Shown piece after piece: positions 17,784 through 26,294 of a stretch of DNA of 64,000 nucleotides. The notes below the pieces were generated by a model. The model saw nothing but the letters and a program-made list of their open reading frames with translations. It did not search any database and was not told where the DNA came from. Within the stretch, counting starts at the first letter, position 1; each line of letters opens with the position of its first letter. A program made the position numbers and the translations under genes. Source of the DNA: Butyrivibrio sp. CB08 (GTDB taxonomy: Bacteria > Bacillota > Clostridia > Lachnospirales > Lachnospiraceae); the NCBI RefSeq assembly GCF_003625485.1, contig NZ_RAIR01000001.1, positions 372,001-436,000 of the forward strand, read 5' to 3'.

Positions 17784-19445
17784 ATGGAAAACGAAAACAT
17801 ACAGAATGAAGAAATGCATTTGGATGACGCTGCAAGAGTAAGAGTTCTTTCTCCCGGAATGATGGTATTTAAGAGATTTATCAGGAACAAGCTTGCTATT
17901 GTAGGTATTGTCATCATCGTATTCATGTTCCTTTTCTCTTTCGTAGGAGGCTTACTTATACCTTACTCACAGAGTCAGGTGTTCTATACAACAGATTCAA
18001 TCCTTAAGGATTACGCTGGTGCTACAGCTATTGATCAGTACCAGGTTTATCAGGCAGATGGAGCTACGCTTCCATCAGATATTTATTCCAAGACACTTAT
18101 TGCTTCAGCTACTGGCAAATATGTCTTCGAGACAAGAGATGGTTCACTTCTTGGTCTTGGCAATGTAGGAGATGGCGTTTACAGGATCTTTTCAGTGGAA
18201 GAGGTCAATAAGCTTCTTAAGAAGAATGCAGCTTATGACGAAGCTGTAGCAGCTGACAAGAACTTCTTTGAGGATACAGACGGAACTACATATGTATTCC
18301 AGGACGAGGGACAGGCTTTCCCTACTGTATATAAGGCTACTGAGATTGGCGTTGCAGCCATGAAGTCCTTTACTCCTTTCAACAAGGACGAGAGCCTTAG
18401 CTTTGAGTTTTACCGCGGAGCACTTGTTGCAAGTGCCGATGGAGAGAGCTCTTTTGAGGCAGACGGCAAGAAATACGCTGTTGACGGTGATGTGATCACA
18501 TTAGATGGAGCAGATGTTGCTCTCGTATCAGACGTAAACTTTAACGCTGCCAACGCAGGCGTATTCATCAGCCCTGATTACAAGGAAACAGCTATGGCAG
18601 CAATTGATGCAGGTCAGGATTCTTTCACATTCCCTGATGAGGATGGAACAGAGGTTGAGTACAGGATCGAGAACAAAAACGGTCAGTACACCTTCAGAAG
18701 ATTTCAGGAGACAAGAGTCATCGATACATACGCAGCACCTTCAGCTCAGCACTGGGTTGGTACTGATGCCAATGGTATGGACCTTCTTGCAAGACTTATG
18801 TACGGTGGACGTATTTCACTTCTCATCGGTTTTGTTGTTATCTTCATCGAGGTGTTCATTGGAATGATCATCGGTGGTGTTGCTGGCTTCTTTGGAGGCT
18901 GGGTTGATAACCTGCTGATGCGTATAGTTGATATTGTTTACTGTATTCCTACAATGCCTCTTTACCTGATCCTTGGATCTATCATGGACTACTATCAGGC
19001 AAGTGCTACAACCCGTATTTACATGCTCTGCGTTATCATGGCTGTTATCGGATGGGTTGGAATTGCCCGTATCGTAAGAGGACAGATCCTCTCACTTCGT
19101 GAGCAGGAGTTCATGGTTGCTGCAGAAGCAACTGGTATCAGCACATACAGACGTATCTTTAAGCACCTTATCCCTAACGTAGTACCTCAGCTTATCGTTT
19201 TTGCCAGCATGGGACTTGGTGATGTTATCCTTGCCGAGGCTACACTTTCATTCCTTGGACTTGGTATTAAGTATCCTGCAGCTTCATGGGGAAGTATCAT
19301 AAATGCCGTTAACGATTCATACGTTATGAGCAACTATGTATTTGTATGGCTTCCAGCAGGACTTTTCATTCTGCTTACAGTTCTGGCTTTCAACTTTATC
19401 GGTGATGGCCTTCGTGATGCATTTGATCCAAAGATGAAGAGGTGA
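17784..19445 (+). CDS. Peptide ABC transporter permease, OppC type, with about 245-residue extracytoplasmic insertion
   Basis: A 553-residue OppC/DppC-type permease, nearly twice the usual 280-310. TM1 is at about 37-59. Normal OppC sequences then go directly to the motif found here only at 319-350 (PSAQHWVGTDANGMDLL and following helix). The stretch 66-312 is therefore inserted on the outer face between TM1 and TM2. It is acidic and rich in beta strands, with repeated short patterns such as GKYVFETRDGS, GTTYVFQDEGQ and GQYTFRRFQ. The C-terminal core is normal, including the ATPase loop FMVAAEATGISTYRRIFKHL. The stop codon overlaps the region of the OppD start. The insertion may contact the enlarged binding protein, which is inference. 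Confidence 0.9.
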   Translation: MENENIQNEEMHLDDAARVRVLSPGMMVFKRFIRNKLAIVGIVIIVFMFLFSFVGGLLIPYSQSQVFYTTDSILKDYAGATAIDQYQVYQADGATLPSDIYSKTLIASATGKYVFETRDGSLLGLGNVGDGVYRIFSVEEVNKLLKKNAAYDEAVAADKNFFEDTDGTTYVFQDEGQAFPTVYKATEIGVAAMKSFTPFNKDESLSFEFYRGALVASADGESSFEADGKKYAVDGDVITLDGADVALVSDVNFNAANAGVFISPDYKETAMAAIDAGQDSFTFPDEDGTEVEYRIENKNGQYTFRRFQETRVIDTYAAPSAQHWVGTDANGMDLLARLMYGGRISLLIGFVVIFIEVFIGMIIGGVAGFFGGWVDNLLMRIVDIVYCIPTMPLYLILGSIMDYYQASATTRIYMLCVIMAVIGWVGIARIVRGQILSLREQEFMVAAEATGISTYRRIFKHLIPNVVPQLIVFASMGLGDVILAEATLSFLGLGIKYPAASWGSIINAVNDSYVMSNYVFVWLPAGLFILLTVLAFNFIGDGLRDAFDPKMKR

Positions 19446-19450
19446 GTAAA

Positions 19451-20587
19451 ATGGCAAAAAACAGTAATTACATCTCTGCTCGTGAGTCCCGTAAGATCAC
19501 TAGAGAAAATCGTAAGATCACTGCAGAGATCGAGAAAAAGAGAAATAGAAAACACATTCCTGAGAGTGAGTACATTACTCAGATGAAGGATCCTAATAAC
19601 TGCGTAGAGTTTGATAATGTTCACACTTACTTCTTCACAGATATCGGAACAGTTAAGGCTGTTGACGGCGTATCCTTCGAAGTTCCAATTGGTAAGACAG
19701 TTGGTATCGTTGGAGAGTCAGGATGTGGTAAGTCTGTAACAAGTCTTTCGCTTATGCAGCTTGTTCAGCGCCCGGCTGGTCAGACAGTAGAGGGTGAGAT
19801 CAGATTTAACACTGGCACAGAAGCTGTTAACGTAGTAAATGCGCCAGCATCATATATGCAGAAGCTCCGTGGTAATTCCATGGGAATGATCTTCCAGGAG
19901 CCAATGACATCACTTAACCCTGTATTCAGGATCGGTGATCAGGTTGATGAGGTTATTAAGCTTCACAATCCAGAAATGACAGCAGAGCAGGTTAAGGCCC
20001 GCACGATCGAGATGCTTCAGCTTGTTGGTATCGCCAACAAGGAGGGCGTATACAGAATGTATCCTCATGAGCTCTCAGGTGGTATGAGACAGCGTATCAT
20101 GATCGCTATGGCACTTGCCTGTGACCCTAAGCTTATCATCGCCGATGAGCCTACAACAGCTCTTGATGTTACAATTCAGGCTCAGATCCTTGACCTTTTA
20201 AGAGATCTTAAGGACAAGGTAGGAAGCTCTATCATGCTTATCACCCATGACCTTGGTGTTGTTGCTGAGATGGCTGACTATGTTGTTGTTATGTACGCAG
20301 GACGTGTAGTTGAAAAAGGTACTGCAAGAGAGATTTTCAAGGACCCAAGACATCCATACACAATCGGTCTTATGAACTCAAAGCCTGTTGTTGGTAAGAC
20401 AGTAGAAAAGCTCTACAGCATTCCAGGTAACGTACCTAACCCTATTGATATGCCTAACTACTGCTACTTCAAGGATAGATGTGAGATGTGCACAGCTAAG
20501 TGCAATGGCGCATATCCTTCAGTTTACAAGGTGTCACCTACCCATGAAGTAAGCTGCTATAGATGCGAGGAAGGAGGAGTGCAGTAA
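19451..20587 (+). CDS. Peptide ABC transporter ATPase, OppD type
   Basis: A 378-residue ATPase. GAGGTG at 19439-19444 supports the ATG at 19451 rather than the GTG at 19442. The first 50 residues are a lysine/arginine-rich helix (RESRKITRENRKI) that OppD proteins normally lack. The nucleotide-binding domain has Walker A GESGCGKS, Q-loop FQEPMTSLNP, signature LSGGMRQR, Walker B LIIADEPTTALD and the H-loop ITHDLG. The C-terminal oligo_HPY region contains a cysteine set (CEMCTAKC and others) as in OppD/DppD. Together with OppF it powers the transporter. The OppF start overlaps its stop (TAATG at 20585-20589). Confidence 0.93.
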   Translation: MAKNSNYISARESRKITRENRKITAEIEKKRNRKHIPESEYITQMKDPNNCVEFDNVHTYFFTDIGTVKAVDGVSFEVPIGKTVGIVGESGCGKSVTSLSLMQLVQRPAGQTVEGEIRFNTGTEAVNVVNAPASYMQKLRGNSMGMIFQEPMTSLNPVFRIGDQVDEVIKLHNPEMTAEQVKARTIEMLQLVGIANKEGVYRMYPHELSGGMRQRIMIAMALACDPKLIIADEPTTALDVTIQAQILDLLRDLKDKVGSSIMLITHDLGVVAEMADYVVVMYAGRVVEKGTAREIFKDPRHPYTIGLMNSKPVVGKTVEKLYSIPGNVPNPIDMPNYCYFKDRCEMCTAKCNGAYPSVYKVSPTHEVSCYRCEEGGVQ

Positions 20588-21606
20588 TGAGCACAGAGAA
20601 TATGAATACAAATGCTCAGGAAAATGTTAGCTCCTCTGAGAACATTCTTGAGGTCAGAAACTTAAAGAAGTATTTCCCAATTAAGGGAGGCTTCTTTGGC
20701 GGAGTAACCGGACAGGTTAAGGCGGTTGACGATGTTTCTTTCTCTATCAAGAGAGGAACAACAATGGGCCTTGTTGGAGAGTCAGGATGTGGTAAGTCTA
20801 CAACCGGAAGAACAATCCTTCGTCTTCTTGAAAAGACAGAGGGTGACATTATCTTCGACGGTAAGGATGTTAGCACACTTGATAAGAAGGGCCTTAGAGA
20901 TCTTCGTACCAAGATGCAGATCATCTTCCAGGATCCTTATTCATCTCTTTCACCAAGACTTCCTATCGGAGAGATCATTGGTGAGGCTGTAAGAGAGCAT
21001 GGTCTTGTTCCGGACAACGAGTATGATGATTACATCTCTAAGATCATGAAGGAGTGCGGTCTTCAGGAGTACCACAAGGACAGATATCCTCACGAGTTCT
21101 CCGGCGGACAGAGACAGAGGATCTGTATTGCAAGAGCCCTTGCTCTTAAGCCAGAGTTCGTTGTATGTGATGAGCCTGTTTCAGCTCTTGACGTTTCAAT
21201 CCAGGCGCAGATCATCAACCTCCTTAAGCAGCTCCAGGAGGACAGAGGACTTACATACCTGTTTATCTCTCATGACCTTTCAGTTGTTGAGCACATCTCA
21301 GATACCATCGGTGTTATGTACCTTGGTAATCTGGTAGAGACAGGAAACACAGAGGACATCTTTGCTAAGCCTCTTCACCCTTATACACAGGCTCTTTTCT
21401 CAGCTATTCCTATGCCTGACCCGGATATCAAGAAGGACAGGATCCTTCTTCAGGGTGATATTCCATCTCCAGCCAACCCACCTGCAGGATGCAAGTTCCA
21501 TACCAGGTGTTCAAAGTGCATGGAGAAGTGTAAAACGATAGTTCCTCAGCCTAAGGATATGGGCAATGGTCACGTTGTTTGCTGTCACCTCTATGATGAA
21601 GAGTAA
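20587..21606 (+). CDS. Peptide ABC transporter ATPase, OppF type
   Basis: A 339-residue ATPase, partner of the OppD-type subunit. AAGGAGGAG at 20571-20579 selects the ATG at 20587, which overlaps the previous stop by one base; a longer frame reaching back to 20563 has no site. Walker A is GESGCGKS, followed by the Q-loop FQDPYSSLSPR, signature FSGGQRQR, Walker B FVVCDEPVSALD and H-loop ISHDLS. The C-terminus has the cysteine-rich oligo_HPY tail (CKFHTRCSKCMEKC). It is the last gene of the transporter operon; a terminator follows 31 bases later. Confidence 0.93.
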   Translation: MSTENMNTNAQENVSSSENILEVRNLKKYFPIKGGFFGGVTGQVKAVDDVSFSIKRGTTMGLVGESGCGKSTTGRTILRLLEKTEGDIIFDGKDVSTLDKKGLRDLRTKMQIIFQDPYSSLSPRLPIGEIIGEAVREHGLVPDNEYDDYISKIMKECGLQEYHKDRYPHEFSGGQRQRICIARALALKPEFVVCDEPVSALDVSIQAQIINLLKQLQEDRGLTYLFISHDLSVVEHISDTIGVMYLGNLVETGNTEDIFAKPLHPYTQALFSAIPMPDPDIKKDRILLQGDIPSPANPPAGCKFHTRCSKCMEKCKTIVPQPKDMGNGHVVCCHLYDEE

Positions 21607-21636
21607 ATTTAACTTTAATAAATGATTAAATATGTT

Positions 21637-21664
21637 AAAAAGGCGAGTAAAATCGCCTTTTTTT
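21637..21664 (+). terminator. Rho-independent terminator of the Opp operon
   Basis: Stem AAAAGGCGA / TCGCCTTTT with loop GTAAAA and an uninterrupted T-run to 21664. Confidence 0.9.
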
Positions 21665-21666
21665 CA

Positions 21667-21695
21667 TGGCAAAATTGGGGGCTATATGTTAGAAT
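21667..21695 (+). promoter_or_regulatory. Possible extended -10 promoter for flavoprotein gene
   Basis: TAGAAT at 21690-21695 is preceded by TG and one base (extended -10). The -35 candidate TGGCAA at 21667-21672 is weak but at 17-base spacing. It would drive the gene starting at 21765. Confidence 0.35.
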
Positions 21696-21764
21696 AACTT
21701 TAGGCGAAAACTATTTTTGAAAAACTAGTTTCATCAAGTTTTAAATGTAAAGGGAGATTGCTTT

Positions 21765-24578
21765 ATGGCGAAGACAATGGCTGAATGGAAAATCGGCGAT
21801 CCCATGATCAATGAAAGGGATTACTGGCCAGATCCTAATTACAAGGCAGAGGATCCGGAAAAAGAAAAGCTCGTGTTAGAGCTTGCCACACTTATCACTG
21901 ACCGTATGGTCAAGAAACTTACAAAGAAGGTCAACAACCAGGACCCAGAGTACTGGATGCTTGATCATATACTTAACAAGGAACAGGTTAAGTTTTGCTT
22001 AAACTTTAAGAAGACACGTGTTCCTTACTCTATTCCTGAACTTGCCAAGATGAACAACATGTCTGAGGAAGAGACAACCAAGATGGTTGAGGACCTTAGA
22101 TGGATCGGTATCATCGAGCAGAACAGGGCTAAGACTCCTGACAAGCACCTTCAGTACGAGCTTCCTATTTTCGTACCAGGAAGTGCTGAGTTCATGATGA
22201 TGCAGGACAAGCTCACAGATGCACATCCAGAGCTTGCTACATTCTTTAACCTTATGACACAGCTTCCTCTTCAGGGCGTAACTGAGATGGTTCCTCCAGG
22301 AGGCGCTGGTGTTGGTATGCACGTTATTCCTGTTGAGAAGGCTATCTCAATGGAGAATCAGTCAGTTCCAGTTGAGCACCTTTCACGCTGGATCGACATG
22401 TATGATAAATATGGCATCTCAGAGTGCTCCTGCCGTAAGCAGCAGGCTATGAGAGGCGAGGGTAGTGGAGAAATCCGCGGTGACTACTGTATCGGTATGG
22501 GCGACATGGCTGAGTACATGGACGACCGTGGAATCGGACACTATGTTTCAAAAGAAGAAGTTTATGAGATCTTAGAGAGAGCTGAGCGTCACGGCTATGT
22601 TCACCAGATCACCAACATCGATGGTGAGGGCAAAATCGTTGCTATCTGTAACTGTGCTCCTGGTGTATGTAACGCTCTTCGTACATCACAGCTCTTTAAC
22701 ACACCTAATATGTCAGCTTCCGCATACAGAGCACACGTTGAGAAAGAGAAGTGTGTTGCCTGTGGTAAGTGCGTAGAGGTTTGCCCTGTTGGAGCAGCCA
22801 AGCTCGGACAGAAGCTTTGCAAGAAGAACGGCAGTGAAGTTAAGTATCCTAAGACAGAGCTTCCTGATAACAAGAAGTGGGGACCACACAAGTGGAACTA
22901 CAACTATCGTGATGATGCCAAGATCAACTGCTACGAGACAGGTACAGCACCTTGTAAGACAGCATGTCCTGTACACCTTTCAGTTCAGGGTTACATCAAG
23001 ATGGCTGCTGAAGGCAGATATGAAGATGCCCTCAAGCTCATCAAGCAGGACAACCCATTCCCAATGATCTGCGGCGCTGTCTGCAACAGAAGATGTGAGG
23101 ATGCCTGCACAAGAGGTACCATCGATCAGCCTCTTGCCATCGACGAGATCAAGAAGTTCATCGCTTCTCTGGATCTTAAGAAAGAGAACAGATACGTTCC
23201 ACTTTGCGAGAAACACGACGGCGGAATGTGGAGCGACGACTATAAGGTAGCTGTTATTGGTGGAGGTCCTGCAGGACTTTCAGCTGCATACTTCCTTAGA
23301 GAGAACGGTTATCCTGTAACTGTATTCGAGAAAGAGAAGCGTGCAGGCGGAATGCTTATGAATGGTATTCCAAGCTACAGACTTGAAAAAGATATCATTG
23401 ACGCTGAGATCGACGTTATCCGTCAGATGGGCGTTGAGTTTAAGTGCGGCGTCGAGGTTGGTAAGGATATTACAATCCAGCAGCTTAGAGATGAGGGCTA
23501 CAAGGCATTCTTCATTGCTATCGGTATGCAGGGCGGAAGACTTGCAGGAGTTCCAGGCGAGGATGCTGAGGGCGTTCAGACTGGTGTTGACTTCCTTCGC
23601 AACATCAACCAGGATCATTCCATTAAGCTTAATGGCGACACAGTTGTAATCGGTGGTGGTAACGTTGCTATCGACGTTGCAAGAACTGCTGTAAGAGCAG
23701 GTGCTTCCAAGGTTACAATGCTCTGCCTTGAGAGTGAAAAAGAGATGCCAGCAGCCAAGGACGAAGTTGAAGAGGCTGTAGAAGAGGGCATCGAGGTTAA
23801 GAACGGCTGGGGACCTAAGGAAGTTGTTGTAGAAAATGGTCACGTTAAGGCTGTTATCTTCAAGAGATGCGTATCTGTATTTGATTCAGAGCACAGATTT
23901 GCTCCTACATATGACGAGAACGATACAATCGAGATCCCATGTGAGAACCTCCTTCTTTCAATTGGACAGTCAGTTCAGTGGGGAGACCTTCTTAAGGGAA
24001 CCAAGGTTGAGATCAACAGAAATGGTACAGCCAAGGCTGACGCTCTCACAAGACAGACAGCTGAGCCTGATATCTTTGTTGGCGGTGATGTATTTACTGG
24101 CGCAAGATTTGCTATCGATGCTATCGCAGGCGGAAGAGAAGGCTTTGTATCAATCAACCGTTTCGTTCACCCAGGTAACAGACTTGATCTTGCAAGAGAC
24201 AGAAGAGAGTTTATCGAGCTTGACAAGGACGACATCAAGGTTGAGAGCTTCGACAACGCTCAGAGACAGATTCCTGGTAAGAAGGCTGGAGTTGCCAAGG
24301 ATACATTTGATGATCTTAGACTTACTCTTACAGAGGAGCAGGTTAAGACAGAGGCAGCAAGATGTCTTGGATGCGGTGCTACAACAGTAGACGAGAACCG
24401 CTGTATCGGATGCGGACTTTGCACAACCAAGTGTGAATTTGACGCTATCCACCTTACACGTGATATGCCTGAGGCAAGCACAATGTACAGGTCTGAAGAC
24501 AAGCTTAAGGCTGTTGGACCTTATGCAATAAAGAGAGCTGGTAAGATCCTTATCAACAAGATCACTGGCGACAAATAA
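21765..24578 (+). CDS. Large iron-sulfur flavoprotein, NADPH-glutamate-synthase-small-subunit-like, with N-terminal extension
   Basis: A 937-residue cytoplasmic oxidoreductase. In order: a helical N-terminal part (about 60-125, like a winged-helix, KMNNMSEEETTKM); a cysteine-containing region (CSCRKQ at about 222, DYCIGMGD, CNCAPGVCNA at about 295); a 4Fe-4S ferredoxin motif at 330-340 (CVACGKCVEVCP); a DPYD/GltD-type N-terminal cluster domain at about 405-460 (CKTACPVHLS, CGAVCNRRCEDAC); an FAD dinucleotide fold beginning at 499 (IGGGPAGLSAAYF); an NAD(P)H fold at 630 (GGGNVAIDVA); and a C-terminal ferredoxin motif near 867-890 (CLGCG, CIGCGLCTTKC). The module from 400 on resembles GltD-like and NfnB-type transhydrogenase subunits. 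It is a single-gene unit between two terminators, so its electron partner is not shown by context. Confidence 0.85.
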   Translation: MAKTMAEWKIGDPMINERDYWPDPNYKAEDPEKEKLVLELATLITDRMVKKLTKKVNNQDPEYWMLDHILNKEQVKFCLNFKKTRVPYSIPELAKMNNMSEEETTKMVEDLRWIGIIEQNRAKTPDKHLQYELPIFVPGSAEFMMMQDKLTDAHPELATFFNLMTQLPLQGVTEMVPPGGAGVGMHVIPVEKAISMENQSVPVEHLSRWIDMYDKYGISECSCRKQQAMRGEGSGEIRGDYCIGMGDMAEYMDDRGIGHYVSKEEVYEILERAERHGYVHQITNIDGEGKIVAICNCAPGVCNALRTSQLFNTPNMSASAYRAHVEKEKCVACGKCVEVCPVGAAKLGQKLCKKNGSEVKYPKTELPDNKKWGPHKWNYNYRDDAKINCYETGTAPCKTACPVHLSVQGYIKMAAEGRYEDALKLIKQDNPFPMICGAVCNRRCEDACTRGTIDQPLAIDEIKKFIASLDLKKENRYVPLCEKHDGGMWSDDYKVAVIGGGPAGLSAAYFLRENGYPVTVFEKEKRAGGMLMNGIPSYRLEKDIIDAEIDVIRQMGVEFKCGVEVGKDITIQQLRDEGYKAFFIAIGMQGGRLAGVPGEDAEGVQTGVDFLRNINQDHSIKLNGDTVVIGGGNVAIDVARTAVRAGASKVTMLCLESEKEMPAAKDEVEEAVEEGIEVKNGWGPKEVVVENGHVKAVIFKRCVSVFDSEHRFAPTYDENDTIEIPCENLLLSIGQSVQWGDLLKGTKVEINRNGTAKADALTRQTAEPDIFVGGDVFTGARFAIDAIAGGREGFVSINRFVHPGNRLDLARDRREFIELDKDDIKVESFDNAQRQIPGKKAGVAKDTFDDLRLTLTEEQVKTEAARCLGCGATTVDENRCIGCGLCTTKCEFDAIHLTRDMPEASTMYRSEDKLKAVGPYAIKRAGKILINKITGDK

Positions 24579-24594
24579 TATATTAAGCAATAAT

Positions 24595-24631
24595 AAAGGG
24601 AGTTGGAAAAAGATTTTCCAACTCCCTTTTT
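24595..24631. terminator. Strong bidirectional terminator
   Basis: Perfect 16-bp stem AAAGGGAGTTGGAAAA / TTTTCCAACTCCCTTT with a 3-base loop, T-run on both strands. It separates the flavoprotein gene from the convergent lipoprotein gene. Confidence 0.93.
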
Positions 24632-24644
24632 AAATGTTCATTAT

Positions 24645-25427
24645 TTAATTTTCAGTGCTGGCGGTAGCAGCAGAAGCATCAATTTCTGTGCTGGCTTCAG
24701 TAGCTGTTGTATCTGTATCAGTGGCTGGAGCGCCAGTACCTGCTATGGAACTGTCATAGCTCTGAACGCCTGTTACATACCAGCTTCCAGTCTCTTCATT
24801 CTTGTTAAGAGTAAGGGCCAGCATATATGTGATAGGTTCTGCTGCATCAATTTCCTCTTCATAGATATCAAGAGCAATTACGATAAGGTCGTTACATGCC
24901 TTCTCGATTGCAGCCTGAGCGCCCTGCTCATTGGTTATCTGTAAGAGTTCTTCTTCATGTTCAACGTTGTAGGCTTCAGAAGCCTTGCTGAATTTGGTCT
25001 GAACAGAGTTGTTGGTAACTACATCATAAGGGAAACTGTTTGTCATTGTGACATAAGCAGTAGCAGCAGTTCCGTCTTCATTCATGGCAATATCTGTCAC
25101 TTCATAACTCTCAACCAGAGAAGAATACAGAGAATAGAATTCATCAAGCTTGGCCTCTGTCTCTGACTCAAGATTAGGATTGCCAAGACTTGTTATAAGA
25201 GCGTCTTTCATAGAAGCTGCATCAAAGAGCTGAACAAAGCTTCCGCTTGCAACTTCATCAGAAGAATATTCATTTATTTTATCTGTTGATCCTGTTTTAA
25301 TAGCCTCAATAAAGCCCTCAGCAGCTTCCTTAACAGGACCCTTGTCCTTGGACTGACAGCCAGTAAGCGTAGACACTGCCATTAATACCGCAACAAAAGT
25401 TGCAGAAATGCGTTTTGCACTTAACAT
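24645..25427 (-). CDS. Putative lipoprotein, unrecognised family
   Basis: A 260-residue predicted lipoprotein. The start ATG 25427 is backed by AAGGAG 10 bases upstream on the minus strand; the frame stays open to 25475 without a better site. The signal peptide MLSAKRISATFVAVLMAVSTLTGC ends in the lipobox LTGC at Cys24. The mature region (about 30-215) begins with a helix KEAAEGFIEAIKTGSTDKI and alternates strands and helices, with AYVTMTNSFPYDVV and a closing GSWYVTGVQS strand, a layout like DUF4878/DUF5105 or NTF2-like lipoproteins, but I do not recognise the family with confidence. The last 40 residues are Thr/Ser/Ala-rich low complexity (TDTDTTATEAST). A promoter fits just upstream at 25504-25532. 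Confidence 0.75.
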   Translation of the reverse strand: MLSAKRISATFVAVLMAVSTLTGCQSKDKGPVKEAAEGFIEAIKTGSTDKINEYSSDEVASGSFVQLFDAASMKDALITSLGNPNLESETEAKLDEFYSLYSSLVESYEVTDIAMNEDGTAATAYVTMTNSFPYDVVTNNSVQTKFSKASEAYNVEHEEELLQITNEQGAQAAIEKACNDLIVIALDIYEEEIDAAEPITYMLALTLNKNEETGSWYVTGVQSYDSSIAGTGAPATDTDTTATEASTEIDASAATASTEN

Positions 25428-25503
25428 ATTAAAAAATCTCCTTACCAGATATAGAATAAGTGGCCTATGCCACAATTATTACAATTTTTGTAACACAATG
25501 GAT

Positions 25504-25532
25504 AGTATAGCATAATCGCGGTATTTCTCCAA
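25504..25532 (-). promoter_or_regulatory. Sigma-A-type promoter for the lipoprotein gene
   Basis: On the minus strand TTGGAG (25532-25527) and TATACT (25509-25504) are 17 bases apart, and TATACT is preceded by TGC, an extended -10. Confidence 0.65.
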
Positions 25533-25589
25533 GAACTATCGCAATAGTGATAATATTATAGTCTTTTAATAATTAATGCTAATTTTAAG

Positions 25590-25610
25590 TGATAGAATAT
25601 ATTTATCACT
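25590..25610. repeat. Short inverted repeat upstream of 83-aa gene
   Basis: GTGATA and TATCAC flank an AT-rich centre between the divergent genes at 25427 and 25642. It could be an operator; the two half-sites are only six bases each, so chance is not excluded. Confidence 0.3.
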
Positions 25611-25641
25611 ATCAATACAGATTGTCACAAGGAGGTAGATA

Positions 25642-25893
25642 ATGCTTGTTCTTTTTAATGAAGGTGTTTTGAAGGATGTAAGTTCAGTAGAAGTTCAGCC
25701 TCTGGACTTTGGTGATGGCAAGATCAGTGGAACTCAGATCAACTTTGTTTTGACTAACGGAGATGAGCTTAAGTATATTTACAGCCAGAATGTGCCGATT
25801 GAGGAATCTGGCCAGAGAGCAATTGATTTTGTAAGAAGTCTGTACAATGATGGAAAAGCAGATTTTACTCACGAGCCAGTCGAGCAGCTTTGA
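25642..25893 (+). CDS. Small hypothetical protein (83 aa)
   Basis: An 83-residue open frame with an excellent ribosome site (AAGGAGGT, 6-7 bases before the ATG) and its own terminator downstream, so it is very probably a real gene. I recognise no family. The sequence predicts a short alternating beta structure (NFVLTNGDELKYIYSQNV) followed by a helix (QRAIDFVRSLYNDG) and an acidic, proline-containing tail. There is no signal peptide or membrane segment; it should be cytoplasmic. It is divergent from the lipoprotein gene and convergent with a very small HTH-like gene. The AT-rich gap before it contains GTGATA/TATCAC as an inverted repeat (25590-25610), a possible operator. Confidence 0.65.
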   Translation: MLVLFNEGVLKDVSSVEVQPLDFGDGKISGTQINFVLTNGDELKYIYSQNVPIEESGQRAIDFVRSLYNDGKADFTHEPVEQL

Positions 25894-25919
25894 TGTCGGA
25901 ACTAATAATTTTGTATATA

Positions 25920-25953
25920 AAAAGGTCCTATGCCATTCATGCATAGGACCTTT
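25920..25953. terminator. Bidirectional terminator
   Basis: 13-bp perfect stem AAAGGTCCTATGC / GCATAGGACCTTT with loop CATTCAT. The T-run is longer on the minus strand, so it best serves the small minus-strand gene at 25996-26169, but also ends the 83-residue gene. Confidence 0.88.
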
Positions 25954-25995
25954 AATATTGCTGTTCTTCCATTAGAATTCTCCATTTTTTATGAA

Positions 25996-26169
25996 TCAGC
26001 GTTTTCCAAGACGCCCCTGGTTTTTAAGTTCAATAAGAAGATCAAAAACAACCCCCAATGGTAGTCCAGTAATGTGAGCTACTTTTTCAGGGTCTGGATA
26101 GTATTCATTCTCACAGTCGTGGAGAATGCAGTCAATTACTTCCATTCTTACATCGCATGTAGCTGTCAT
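25996..26169 (-). CDS. Very small HTH-like protein (57 aa)
   Basis: A 57-residue frame. The ATG at 26169 is preceded on the minus strand by AAAGGAGG at 10-base spacing; the frame is open up to 26232 but with no better site. The sequence starts MTATCDVRMEVIDCILHDC and continues with YPDPEKVAHITGLPLGVVFDLL and a basic end QGRLGKR. The spacing HITGLPLGVVFDLLIEL looks like a winged-helix or helix-turn-helix recognition unit, so a small DNA-binding or adaptor role is possible. The downstream terminator at 25920-25953 supports it as a separate gene. It lies 125 bases after the chemoreceptor gene on the same strand. No family is recognised with confidence. Confidence 0.6.
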   Translation of the reverse strand: MTATCDVRMEVIDCILHDCENEYYPDPEKVAHITGLPLGVVFDLLIELKNQGRLGKR

Positions 26170-26294
26170 ACCGTATATTCCTCCTTTCCCAAATTGTACA
26201 AATATTTCATAGCAGAATATATCTACTACCAAATATTATAACGGATTTATTTGTATAAATATAACCCTTTTGTACGAAATTTTAGAAAAATTTT

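Noticed and set aside
23280..23843. A 187-codon antisense frame inside the flavoprotein gene
   Set aside because: It is a by-product of codon bias; the sense frame holds FAD and NAD(P)H motifs there.
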